A stretch of 64,000 nucleotides of DNA from Triglochin maritima (lineage: Eukaryota; Streptophyta; Magnoliopsida; Alismatales; Juncaginaceae), in the NCBI GenBank assembly GCA_963682175.1, contig OY821777.1, positions 18,310,001 to 18,374,000 of the forward strand, given 5' to 3'. The position numbers were made by a program, and so were the translations under genes. Of this stretch, positions 19,449-30,478 are shown piece by piece. Each line of letters starts with the position of its first letter. The first letter of the stretch is position 1. The notes under the pieces were generated by a model. It did no database searches and was not told where the DNA came from. It saw only the letters and a program-made list of their open reading frames with translations.

Positions 19449-21081
19449 CTACCAGTTTAGTTTTAGGTACCCAAACAACTTTGAGTCATTGAATGTTAGC
19501 TTTTGGAACCCAAACCATTTTATTTTGGGAACCCACACATTTGAGGAACTTTGATTAACAACAAAATGATTTCCATTCAAAGTAGTATGAACTACATGGT
19601 TTTTAACATGTGAAGCATTATATCCTAAACCATGTTTATCTAGTGATTGTCTTTGACTACCTAGAAGCATGTCAAGCATTTTAGTTCCATTTTTGAACTT
19701 TTCTACATCTTTTCTTAATTGCAGATTACAAACTCTAAGATTTAGTTGTTCAACATCAATATGTGTTCGTTTTAGACTAGCAAGTTCTAATGCATTTGTC
19801 TCATGCCTAGCAAGCACCTCATTGTTCTCATTCATGATTATTTCAATTTGGCATTGGAGATCATTTATCAAATTTCTAGCATTCTTGTTTTAATCACAAT
19901 TGATCTCATATTGTGCAACTAATTCATGAAATGCATTTTGAAGCACATCATGTGTGTATGAATCATTTTTAGAGCATACATTTTGACTAGTATATGATCT
20001 ATTTAAGCAAGACATAGATCTAGTAAAACAAAAGTTAGAGGTTACCTCACTCTGTTCATCTTCAATGGTCATGAAGCAAGTGTGAGCAACTTCTCTTCTA
20101 CTTTTCATAGAGGATGATGAAGAATCATCCCAAGTTGCTTTGTAAGCTTTCTCCTTCCTTCCTTTCTCTTCTCTTGTTCTTTTCCTTTTCTCTCCTTATC
20201 TCCCTTCTCTCATTTCTCTTTTCCTTTTCTCTTCTCTCATTTTCATTCTTTTACTTTTCTTTTTCTATCTCCATCTTCTCACTTCTTCTTCCTCTTCTGT
20301 CTTTCATTTCTCCCTTATCTTGCTTGAGGAACTTGAAGAAGTCTTTGGCTAGGAATTCAATGTCCTAATTCTCCTCTCTCTCCCTTGGTTCATCGGATTA
20401 GTCATGGAAAGTCAATGTTGAGTTTTTCTTGGAGGTTTCTTTCTCCTTTCGATGACTCATTTGAAGTTTATAAGCCATAAGGTTTCCAGTTAACTCCTCC
20501 ATCTTTAGTTGGGAAATGTCATGTGCTTCTCCAATTGCAATGACCTTGTCTTCCCATTCGTTGTCGAGCGACCGAAGGAACGTTCTAGCCATGTCTCCTT
20601 CACTGAAATTTCTTCCAAGAACTTTTAGAGAGTTAGTAATATCGGTGAAGCGAGTGTTCATCTCGCTTATGTTCTCACCGGGTTGCATAGTGAAAATTTC
20701 ATATTTATGCATAAGGAGACTAACTTTTGTTTCTTTAGTTTTACTATCTCCCTCATGATGCATTTGAAGTCTATGTCAAATCTCATGTGCACTGTCACAA
20801 CCTCTAATCCTATTATATTCACCATCATTTAAGCCACAATAAAGAATGTTCATTATAATAGAGTTCATTTCATATTCTTTCATTTTGGCTCTACTTAATG
20901 TGGCTAGATCTTCTTCCTTAGGAGGTGCATAGGGATTTTGGAGAAACATCCAATACTTAAGGTCACTAAATATCAAGAATATTTTCATTCTATTCTTCCA
21001 ATCATCATATTTTGACACATTTAGTAAAGGACGTATAGTTTTTCACAAGCCCTCTACATGATTAGATGATGTTGATGTCAT
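19449..21081 (-). pseudogene. gag: Copia Gag (UBN2-type) of H
   Basis: Reads from ATG 21081 (MTSTSSNHVEG), with a TGA at codon 13, then SKYDDWKNRMKIFL, a UBN2-like core (about 20398-20763: VSLLMHKYEIFTMQPGENI, MARTFLRSLDNEWEDKVIAI) and a K/E/R-rich tract from a polypyrimidine run. AYKATWDDSSSSS, HTCFMTIEDE and LLGSQRQSLDKHGLGYNAS follow, then VWVPKIKW. This order matches copia Gag up to the region before protease. Several stops and frame changes interrupt it and no CCHC knuckle is obvious. The protein would form copia virus-like particles; this copy cannot. Confidence 0.75.
20140..20330. repeat. Polypyrimidine tract
   Basis: About 190 bp almost purely C/T on the plus strand (TTCCTTTTCTCTCCTT-like), lying within the linker of copia Gag H, where the minus strand would read as Lys/Glu/Arg-rich. 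Probably microsatellite expansion inside a low-complexity coding segment. Confidence 0.65.
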
Positions 21082-21119
21082 GCTAAAATACGGTTAAGTA
21101 TTTGAAATTTAGCACCTAT

Positions 21120-21131
21120 GCTCTGATACCA
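21120..21131 (-). other. Primer binding site, tRNA-iMet type (H)
   Basis: Minus-strand TGGTATCAGAGC, the standard plant copia primer site, about 40 bases before the gag ATG at 21081. Confidence 0.8.
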
Positions 21132-21320
21132 AATGTGTTTTGGGAGTTAGATGAAAAATACGAATACGACCGTTATATAATACGACAAGAACAAAGGCCA
21201 TATGAAAATACAGGTAATCGGTCGACCAGAAGGTCAAAGTCCCTCGACCGAACAAGGGCTAAAGTTTCCACATGTCAACCGATTGACCGGACATTTAACA
21301 ACTTGCGTAGTTTAAAAAAA
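21132..21320 (-). repeat. 5' LTR remnant of copia H
   Basis: About 185 bp matching 18358-18545 with GTCGACC motifs, adjoining the primer site through ACATTTGGT. The corresponding place in the 3' LTR reads ACATTTGGTCATCGG, so the short word TTTGGT is common to both sides. The 5' LTR has therefore probably lost its downstream part by a microhomology deletion. Confidence 0.5.
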
Positions 21321-21646
21321 TAAAATGATCCAGCTCGTTGAACCAACGACCCAGATTACTTAACACTTGCTTCCCGAGCAAAACAGGCTCGTCCATATGT
21401 GGGACACAGTAGTCTTCCGCGGGACAGATGTGTCCCGAGCATGACAAAATCGTCCAGATTTGGGACAACCTCGTCCCAAGAGAAATTCACATAACACTTT
21501 AACACAATTACATATTAACGGTCTAACATTGCAAAAAAATCATTCATGGAATATATAAAATTAAACTGCACATTAATGGTCTAACACTCAAAAACAACAA
21601 TCATTTCCTATTGGATATATTGCAAATTAAGTTGTGTTATGTTGGA
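21321..21646. other. Older flanking sequence, left of C
   Basis: No gene. Contains GGGACA...TGTCCC inverted words (21420-21440) and ACGGTCTAACATTGC/ATGGTCTAACACTC repeats. Strong similarity to 53447-53640 on the same strand. Ends with TTGGA (21642-21646), the target duplication of C. Confidence 0.5.
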
Positions 21647-22110
21647 TGTTTGAGCGTTTTAATTAACCACAAGTGCACGACTGCGTTGAAGCGGTGACAA
21701 ATACGGGTCGATCCAAGGGATGTTTGAACATTTTAATTAACCGCAAGGGAGGTGAGTAGCCTCTGATTTTTCAGAAATCAAGTGGCAAATAAAGGGAGAG
21801 AAAATGTGATTATGCTAAAGCTAAACAACACTAAACTACTCTCATTCATGCATTTTGTATGATCATGCATCTAGCAAGCACCACTCAAACAACTTATGGC
21901 TATGAGTCCTTAGGCTAGACGACGCCTAACTTCGAGATTACTAGTCTCGACACGCCTCACCTCCCTACAACGAAGACCACAATGCCCAGCAAGTGATACC
22001 AGATCTGGAGATCCAGTACCTCCTACTATCGACAAGACATGCGACGCCGATCAGGTCATGACAGTCTCAACTCGATCACTCTCCTAGTGCGTCCGAAATC
22101 CTAGGGTCCA

Positions 22111-23336
22111 TGATGGGAATTAAATTTATACCGCAACTGCACGGCGTCTATGAAGACGTGACAAGTACGGGTCGAACACAAGGAGGGAGAGATTTGTTAT
22201 TATTGTGATTTCGATTGGGGGAAAGAAGGAGAGAAGAAATAATTGGGTTTTGAGATTTTTGGGTTTTAATTATCTAAAGCAAGTACAAGAACAATTAAAA
22301 TTAAAACAAGAACAAAGAGGTGAATTCCGTCGGGTGGAGGTTTAGATTTAAGGTTTAGATTAGAGAATTTAGAAACTTATAATAAATCATATTAGTTATA
22401 AAGCATTACATGATAAATGATTTAACATAAACTCAAGTAATCAAAATATACTAACACGAAATTAAAATAATAACATTCATTCATCTTCTCTTCACCCTAA
22501 TCCGTCACCTCCACCCTTTGGAAGGAGTTAGAAACTCATGGAGGGAGGAAGAAGGGGTCCTTGAGACATTACAAAAGAAAACTAAAAGTAAGAAATAAAA
22601 GACAGAATTTTATTAATGAAAAGAAGAATACAAAACTAAGATTAAGAATAAAAACTACCACCAAAGACTAAGGACCCTTCTAACATCGTTCTCGGGTCTA
22701 TTTATAGTTGTTACAAGAGACCTAAGTATAGAATTGGAGAGTACAAGTGTCCAGACACGACTGGACAAAATTGGGAGACGCGGATCGATGCTTGGGCGGC
22801 GGAAACGCCGCATATTGTGTGTGTGGTGCGGCGGAAACGCCGCAAAATCTGGCCTGATTTTGTCCGGATTTTGGTTGAATGTTTATGGTATGATTTGATC
22901 CTTCTTTGCGCGTCTGGATTGATTCTTTCCATTCTTTTGAGCTCCGGATTAATTCCTTCATATATTTGGAGATATACATTGATTTTTCTATATATTTTCT
23001 CCAAGATAATAAAAGCTACTCATGATTTGCAATTAGGTCCTTGTCTTTTTGCAATTAAGTCCCCGGCTACTTTTGTGCTCAAGTCCTTGCTCTTTTTGTA
23101 ATTAAGTCTTGAATGCTTTTATGCTTGGATACATTTCCATTTGTAACCCGATAAACTTGAACATGGTCTTTATGATAGAAATGAATCTTTTGCACGCGGT
23201 TATGCTCGGGATGTGGGTAAATTGCATTCAGGTCCCTGTATTCTGTAAATAAGACTAAACACATACCTTAGTAGCATTTATTGATGTAAAAGTAATCTAA
23301 ATGAAAGACATATGATGCAATGTATGCAATGCATCA
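22111..23336 (-). repeat. 3' LTR of A3
   Basis: TGATGGGAATT... to ...GCATCA in plus-strand view. Minus-strand TATAAATA lies at 22699-22706. U3 palindromes: GCGGCG/CGCCGC around GAAA at 22796-22811 and TGCGGCG/CGCCGCA around GAAA at 22827-22844. Confidence 0.93.
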
Positions 23337-23534
23337 AATACCCCCACACCTAGATTTTGCTAGTCCCTAGCAAAACAGAATATAAGAAAAATGAAAACAG
23401 GAAATCCTTACTCACTTTCGTAGGAATCACGGTTGCACTTAGCATGTGCAACAAGCCGTTAAACCTCCTTGTTGCCTAGGGGAGGAGTGTTGTCTCCTGA
23501 GGGTTTTCAGCGGATATACCCACAAAATCCTGAA
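23337..23534 (-). promoter_or_regulatory. Structured block and polypurine tract (A3)
   Basis: Same elements as in A1. TTTTGCTAG/CTAGCAAAA arms lie at 23355-23363 and 23367-23375, GTTGCAC/GTGCAAC arms at 23432-23438 and 23446-23452, and the CTCC/GGAG region at about 23477-23500. The polypurine tract is CCCCCACACC in plus-strand view. Confidence 0.7.
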
Positions 23535-24439
23535 TCAACATTTCATTAATAGTTCTCAATATCCCTACCTCAACCTTATACATCTCACTGAGAATTCTTG
23601 CATGCGCATTATATAAATCTAACTCATTAAAAATATGACTTGGTCATTGTTCCTCCAACATTCACACCACTAACCCTTCTACACATGTTTATCACTTGAA
23701 TTATTTTGCACGCCTCCTCTGGTGGTGAAGTATCATTCGGATCAACCATGACATGGATCATTCTTTTAGCTTTGGGCCTTGAGTATTATTATTTTTTTCT
23801 TTTCTTTTCTTCCGTGATTCAACACATTTGCTTTTTGACACTTTTACTCGTTTGCATTCGTGTAGCGAGTTTGGTCGATAATCCCGAGCTGGTAGACTCA
23901 AGTTACCGGGTTTCAAGATACCCCTACGGACCAGATTCAAAGGCTTGGGCTTTTGTAATCATTTTGCAAAATGTGTTTTCTTCACTTTATTCCTTTATTT
24001 TTATTTTTATTTTCCTCAAGGCTTAATTGCTATTAGAAGTCCACACTTCCCAGTATATTTTCCTCAACCTTTGCTTTTTATCAACCACTTCAAATATTTG
24101 ATTCATCCAATTTAAGTGCATACATGTCTTAAAGGGCAATGAGTAATTTTTTGGAACTTAGATTTATGTCACAATTTCTACAAGCAGAACTATATAATAA
24201 GGAACAAAAACTCAATGCAATTTGTACACGGGTTTTGACAGTTCAATCTTAAGCTATGTCATGAAACATTGATTTTTTTTTTCTTTTTTTTTTAGAAATA
24301 AAAGACAGATCTATAGATAAATATATACATAAACACCCCCCACACCTAAATCATGCATTGTCCTCAATGTATGCAAATATAAAGCAAATGTACTTATTAC
24401 CTCGGTGAATTGCGGTGGAAGGATGGAATTTGCTCAAAG
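23535..24439 (-). other. 3' region of A3
   Basis: Counterpart of A1 4542-5465. The 58-residue micro-ORF is frame-shifted by a 2-base deletion (TTTGAATCTGG instead of TTTGAGTCACTGG, minus sense). The 44-residue frame is kept (about 23626-23760). A T-rich run (24265-24295) and the G-run motif lie next to the protease end. Confidence 0.65.
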
Positions 24440-26872
24440 TCAACCATAGTCAGAACTGGATTGAATGACACCATATTGGTGCATCTATCCAGTTGAATTG
24501 TTCCCCATGTTGCAATGAGATTCCTGAGTCACAGGTTCCACACCCCTCACATAAATTGGTTCTCTTATTTGCTCGAGTGACGGTGGGTGTGTAGATGAAT
24601 TCCTCCCCTTTTTCTTACTTCCTTTTTGATTTTGTGATGATTCAGAAATATTATAGATACGCGATTTCATCACAACATCACTTTGATTGCATGTTATTTC
24701 TGGCTCACTATCAATATGAAAGATATTAAATTCAGCTTTTAAGTTCCCAAAAGATAATTGCATGAGCCCATTTCGACAGTTTATCAATGCTTCCGAAGTG
24801 GCTAAAAAGGGTCTGCCTAGAATTACAGGGATTTGTCGATTAGGATTTACAACAGGTGCGGTATCTAGTACGACAAAATCCACTGGGTAAATGAAGTCAC
24901 CAACCTTGATCAAAACATCCTCTACTATACCTCTTGGTTTCTTAATAGAGCAATCAGCAAATTGAAGGGTTGTCTTAGAGGGTTTTAGTGGACCAAGGTT
25001 CATTTGCTCATAGACAGAGTACGGGAGTAGGTTAACACTAGCACCAAGGTCTAGAAGGGCTCTGTTGATAAAAGTATCTCCTATTGAACATGAAATTGTG
25101 GGACATCCAGGATCCTTATATTTTATAGGAGATGTGTTGGACAAAATAGAACTTATGTTTGCAGTTAAGAATGCCTTCTTTGGTACGTTTGTTTTTCTCT
25201 TTTTAGTGCACAAATCTTTTAAGAATTTAGCATAAGCAGGTATTTGTAGAATCATGTCTAAGAGTGGAATATTCACCTTAACTTGCTTAAATACTTCCAA
25301 GATTTTCTCTATTTGTGCACTTGAGTTCTTTTTGAGTCTATTGAAAATGGGGCTTTAGGGACATAGACTCGCTCAGGTTCAGGTTGAGCTACGGGTTCAG
25401 ATTGAGTAGGTGGGGTGGGCGTTTCAGATTGGACGTCGAGTTCAATGGTTAGGTCATATGTGGCAGTTTGATGGCTAGATTGAGTAGACGTTCTAGGATT
25501 TACCACATTATTATCAATCTGTCTTCCGGACCGTAATGATACTACAACATTTATTTGTTGGAACGGTCCTTCCTCATTAACCATTTGAACCGGTCTAGGG
25601 TTGTTATTTCCTGAAGGTGCTTGATAGGATTGATATGAATTATTAGATCTAGGGTTCACCTCAGGTTGACTTGGAAACCGACCATTTTCTCTTTCACCTA
25701 CTATTTGTGCTAGTTGGCTGACTTGTGTCTCTAGCCTTTGGAAGGTCTGGTTGGTTGTTTGTATAAAAGTTTTCATCAAATTTTCCAAGCTTGTCAACCT
25801 AACCTCATGATCGTTATTGTTCCTAAACCCAGATGATGTATTATTTTGGTTATACGGGTTTGGTTGTTGTCTAGGAGGTTGACCGTGTTGGTTTGATGAG
25901 AAATTGGAATTATTACGCCAACCCGAGTTATAGGTTGATGCGTATGGGTCATTTCTAGCATGGTTATACATGGCATTAACTTGGTCCCATTCCGCACAAT
26001 CCTCCATTACATGACCAGTCTGACCACATCTAGAGCACGGGATAGTCGAGGCTTGATTCATTCGGTTTTGGGTTTGTAGCTCTAAACTTTCCATTCTGCG
26101 CATAAGGGTAGCTAGTTTTGCTTCAGCCGCTATGTTGGCATCTACAGCTAAGACACCTGGTTTGGGTTGACTTGCTATTCTAGATCCAATACTCGGGTTA
26201 AGCGGTGTTCTAGCATTGTCTCATTGCATACTGTTTTCAGCTAATTCCTCAAGGAAAGTCCAGGCATCATTTTCATTTTTCGACATAAAGTTCCCTTGGC
26301 TTACGGATTCTACCATAACCCTAGATGTGGGTGTCAATCCCTCATAGATAATTTGACATAATTGCCATCTCGGAATTCCATGATGAGGATATTTGGGTCA
26401 GAACACTTTTGAATCTTTCTAGATAGGAATAGAACGGCTCGCTCTCAGACTGAACGAATGCAACAATTTCATTCCTAATCCTCATAGTCTTATGGTTGGG
26501 AAAATATTTTTTCAGGAATACTTGAACAAACTCAGCCCAACTCCTAATAGATCTTTCGGCTATACTATATAGCCATTTCTTAGCATCATCCTTCAGTGCT
26601 AGAGGCACGAATTTCAGACGCACTGCCTCCTCAGGAATATGCTGGTATTGCATAAGAGAGCAGATTTCCTCAAATTCTCTAAGGAAGAGGTATGGGTCTT
26701 CCCTAGAGGTGAACTTAGGCAACATACTCATGTATTGTGCCTTAAGTTCGAAGTCGCGACCCGGTATGGTGGGCATAACGATGCACGATGGCTGAGCAGC
26801 CATCGCTGGATAGCATCGATCCCTCAGAGTTATAGGTTGTGCAACAGGCGGGTCCACTACGTTCTCACCCAT
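24440..26872 (-). pseudogene. gag-pro: Gag-protease of A3, four lesions
   Basis: Starts at ATG 26872 (MGENVVDPP). Gag domain, CCHC (GHVMEDC), linker, then retropepsin with DLGASVNLLP and ILGRPFLAT, as in A1. Lesions: a frameshift near 26390 (LTQISSSWN), a TGA near 26220 at the same Trp codon that is TGA in A1, the frameshift near 25347 also present in A2 (SIDSKRTQVHK), and TAC to TAG at about 24485, 14 codons before the family stop. No functional product is expected. With A2 it forms a sub-group by the shared frameshift; with A4 it shares several protease-region variants (for example RGIVEDV). Confidence 0.9.
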
Positions 26873-28294
26873 TGGATCCAGGTGAGGTGGTGCAACAGGT
26901 GGATTGGGGGGCTAAGTTCCAAACTGGAATCTAGATGAACTCGTGAGAGTCGATTACTCAAGTCCCGAATCCAAATCTGAGTGCACCGGGTTGAATCAAT
27001 TTTTCAATTCAAATTCGAAATTTAAATTCGAAATTTAATTTCAAGAATTAAGTAATTTTTTTTCGTTTTTTTTATATATTTTTTTCAAAAGGGAAACAAA
27101 CAATAGAATGGGGCAAGATGAGAAAGGAATCCTAATCTAGAGAATTTAGGTGAGAAGAGAAAGAAGACTCAGATGAGAAGGGAAACCTAACTCTAAAGAT
27201 AGAAAGAGGGTTGGTCAGAAAAATCCTAAGAAAGCACGGTTCAAACAATCCTAGACCTAGTGTCGCTTAGATCTAGACGACTCCTAACTGGTTGAGTCGA
27301 ATTGATTTGCTTGATTCACCTCCCTCACTAATCAAACCAACTTGGCCATGCCGTTTATAGCTAGTGGGGGCACTTCCGACAGAGTCGGTGCCAATTAGAC
27401 AACCACTTCGCTTGGAAGACTTACGTCAACACAAAAACACTTTCTAGACACCAAATTAAATTCAATCGGCTTCAGGTCATAGCAAGTCAAACCAATTCTT
27501 CTCCTTAAATGAGTCCGAGTCCTTATGGGTCAATGTCTAGTTGATTTTAATTCAAGGCTTGGGTGACACTTTAGGTTTGTGATTTGTGGGCCACGGAAGG
27601 GTGATGAAATCCCCACCGTATCTTTGCCTATGGAGTTGCCCTTAAGATAGTTTAACATAGATCTAGCAAAGATAGTCAAACAATGGTCTTTAGAGGGGGG
27701 CAATTTCAAGGTTGTATGCAAACTAGATTATATGCTTAAATGCATTCGATAAAAACCGCGATACGTACCTTGCCTCCAGCACTCTTCAACAAGAATTAAT
27801 TTGCAAGAATTTAGCAAGAATAATGCAAACAAAACATTATATGATGCATGCACTAAGTTCTTCTAGTTTTGCCAATTTTTAGGTCAGAGTTGAATTATTG
27901 CAATTTATGGATTTTTTTTTGCCCAACACATACTGTTCTACGAAAAGGAAATTTTCTGAAAATAGAAATTACGAGGAAAAGAGGCAACAAAGGTTACCTA
28001 CGTAATGCTCAGTCGGGTTCGCCGCCCGCTCTCGAAATTTCAGTAGCTCCACGCGTCCACCCAGAGATGGTGCTAACCCCAGAAAAATTTGAAGCCCAGA
28101 TGCTTCACTTGTGCGGCGATTCCGCCGCAGGTTACTCTTGATGTGCGGCGATTCCGCCGCCCTTGTTGCTCAGACTGCGCTCAGATTTCGCCGTGCGCTC
28201 TGTTGTCTCCTGAAACACAAATCCAAATAGTTAGATCGCGCACAAGATAAACAGAATAAACTCGAAATCAACAAAAAACAAAATCTGCATCGCC
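26873..28294 (-). other. Leader of A3
   Basis: Non-coding, AT-rich near gag. Contains two palindromes, TGCGGCG/CGCCGCA around ATTC (28112-28129) and GCGGCGATTCCGCCGC (28145-28160). No supported gene. Confidence 0.75.
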
Positions 28295-28312
28295 TCCCCG
28301 GCAACGATGCCA
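28295..28312 (-). other. Primer binding site (A3), two mismatches
   Basis: Minus strand TGGCATCGTTGCCGGGGA: the tRNA-Asp site with GC to AT at two adjacent positions. B carries the same TGGCATCGTT start, whereas A1, A2 and A4 keep TGGCGCCGTT. Confidence 0.85.
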
Positions 28313-28318
28313 AAAACT

Positions 28319-29544
28319 TGATGGGAATTAAATTTATACCGCAAGTGCACGACGTCTATGAAGACGTGGCAAGTACGGGTCGAACACAAGGAGGGAGAGA
28401 TTTGTTATTATTGTGATTTCGATTGGGGGAAAGAAGGAGAGAAGAAATAATTGGGTTTTGAGATTTTTGGGTTTTAATTATCTAAAGCAAGTACAAGAAC
28501 AATTAAAATTAAAACAAGAACAAAGAGGTGAATTCCGTCGGGTGGAGGTTTAGATTTAAGGTTTAGATTAGAGAATTTAGAAACTTATAATAAATCATAT
28601 TAGTTATAAAGCATTACATGATAAATGATTTAACATAAACTCAAGTAATCAAAATATATTAACACGAAATTAAAATAATAACATTCATTCATCTTCTCTT
28701 CACCCTAATCCGTCACCTCCACCCTTTGGAAGGAGTTAGAAACTCTTGGAGGGAGGAAGAAGGGGTCCTTGAGACATTACAAAAGAAAACTAAAAGTAAG
28801 AAATAAAAGACAGAATTTTATTAATGAAAAGAAGAATACAAAACTAAGATTAAGAATAAAAACTACCACCAAAGACTAAGGACCCTTCTAACATCGTTCT
28901 CGGGTCTATTTATAGTTGTTACAAGAGACCTAAGTATAGAATTGGAGAGTACACGTGTCCAGACACGACTGGACAAAATTGGGAGACGCGGATCGATGCT
29001 TGGGCGGCGGAAACGCCGCATATTGTGTGTGTGGTGCGGCGGAAACGCCGCACAATCTGGCCTGATTTTGTCCGGATTTTGGTTGAATGTTTATGGTATG
29101 ATTTGATCCTTCTTTGCGCGTCTGGATTGATTCTTTCCATTCTTTTGAGCTCCGGATTAATTCCTTCATATATTTGGAGATATACATTGATTTTTCTATA
29201 TATTTTCTCCAAGATAATAAAAGCTACTCGTGATTTGCAATTAGGTCCTTGTCTTTTTGCAATTAAGTCCCCGGCTACTTTTGTGCTCAAGTCCTTGCTC
29301 TTTTTGTAATTAAGTCTTGAATGCTTTTATGCTTGGATACATTTCCATTTGTAACCCGATAAACTTGAACATGGTCTTTATGATAGAAATGAATCTTTTG
29401 CACGCGGTTATGCTCGGGATGTGGGTAAATTGCATTCAGGTCCCTGTATTCTGTAAATAAGACTAAACACATACCTTAGTAGCATTTATTGATGTAAAAG
29501 TAATCTAAATGAAAGACATATGATGCAATGTATGCAATGCATCA
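28319..29544 (-). repeat. 5' LTR of A3
   Basis: 1226 bp, same structure as 22111-23336. Minus-strand TATAAATA lies at 28907-28914. Followed by GTCCA. Confidence 0.93.
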
Positions 29545-30156
29545 GTCCATGTCTACTTGATTTTAGAATTAAGGCTTTGATTAAGAGTGATTTTTGGGGC
29601 AAAGGAAAGGGTGATGAAACCCCCCACCTTATCTTGTATGGGACAACCCCTCCTTAGTAGCGTTTTGAGTCTTAATCTAGTAATCAACTCTCCAATCAAA
29701 CGCTCAGCTCACTCTTGTCCCGATGCAATTCCTACTAACTAATGCATGGTCATACAAAATACATGAATGAGTATAGGAAATGCGTACCTCACGTCAGCGC
29801 CCATCAACTGAAAGTAAAGCTAGAATAAAAGACAATTACGTGCCTAAATCAAGTATATCATGCATGACCTAAACAAGAAAAGAATGTCTAATCTTTTTCT
29901 TTGGATTTTTGTGGCCAAGTTGATTAAAGGGGATTGATTGTTAATCTGGGAGCAAACTACAAGTCACAACATGCAAGATTGAGCTCTCAGACAACAAACA
30001 TGAAACAACAAACAACCAGAACAAAATTTGGAGCCATCGAAGCTCACCAGGCCGCCCGTTGGCGGTCCCAGACTGTTGATGGGTGGTTACTGTAGTGGCT
30101 TTTTCTTCTTCCAATTCCTCCATTGGACAAGTTGATGCATGATATGATGTCAATCA

Positions 30157-30478
30157 TTGGACAAGTTGTTTCATGTCTTAGAGAGAATTAATTTTTTTAA
30201 GTTGTTAGTTAAGTCAAAAGGACCCCGCTCGTTCCGTCGAACGACCCAGCTCGTTTCAACCGAACGACCCAAATTGTTTGGTCGATGGATCCAAGTCGTT
30301 TGGTGATTTCTACCACTCATTTATCTTGATTCAATCGCACCATCTATCTAAGTTGACTCATATTGGACAAGTTTTTTCATGTTTTAGAGAAAAGTATAAA
30401 ACACTAGACAAGTTGTTAAGTCAGAATGACCCGGGTCGTTTCTACCGAACGAGCTGGCTCATTTCGTGATTTTTGCAG
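30157..30478. other. Older flanking sequence between C and B
   Basis: No gene. Repeated words of the type GAACGACCC and GCTCGTTTC (30225-30300, 30430-30465), also present once at 21330-21360 on the other side of C. This supports the view that the two segments were contiguous before C inserted. Confidence 0.45.

Larger units (their letters stand above)
17541..21320 (-). mobile_element. H: copia element with gag only, 5' LTR damaged
   Basis: Minus-strand order from the right: LTR remnant (21132-21320), initiator-Met-type primer site (21120-21131), gag (21081 down to 19449), non-coding 3' part, polypurine tract (AAAAGGGGGAC at about 18908-18920) and 3' LTR (about 17541-18907). No protease, integrase, RT or RNase H motifs lie between gag and polypurine tract. 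It is a copia counterpart of the gag-only layout seen in the A family, or an internally deleted copy. Confidence 0.7.
22111..29544 (-). mobile_element. A3: complete gag-pro LTR element, target duplication GTCCA
   Basis: 3' LTR 22111-23336, structured block and polypurine tract, 3' region, gag-pro (24440-26872), leader, primer site (28295-28312), 5' LTR 28319-29544. Flanked by GTCCA at 22106-22110 and 29545-29549, which proves both ends. The LTRs are both 1226 bp with about seven differences by eye, so the insertion is recent. No RT, RNase H or integrase. Confidence 0.95.
21647..30156 (-). mobile_element. C: deleted Athila-type element hosting A3
   Basis: Bounded by TTGGA at 21642-21646 and 30157-30161. 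Left part: an LTR terminus (TGTTTGAGCG...) with its first 27 bases repeated 73 bp later, then leader sequence similar to the leader of B (compare 21880-22105 with 46620-46860). A3 plus one copy of GTCCA interrupts it, and the leader resumes at 29550-30125 (compare 46866-47420). Only about 20 bp of LTR end (GATATGATGTCAATCA) remains at the right. Without A3 it is about 1.1 kb: gag and pol are deleted. Confidence 0.75.

Noticed and set aside
20114..20368. 84-residue Leu/Ser/Phe-rich plus-strand frame resembling a membrane protein
   Set aside because: Translation of the polypyrimidine tract; the minus strand is the Lys/Glu-rich part of copia Gag.
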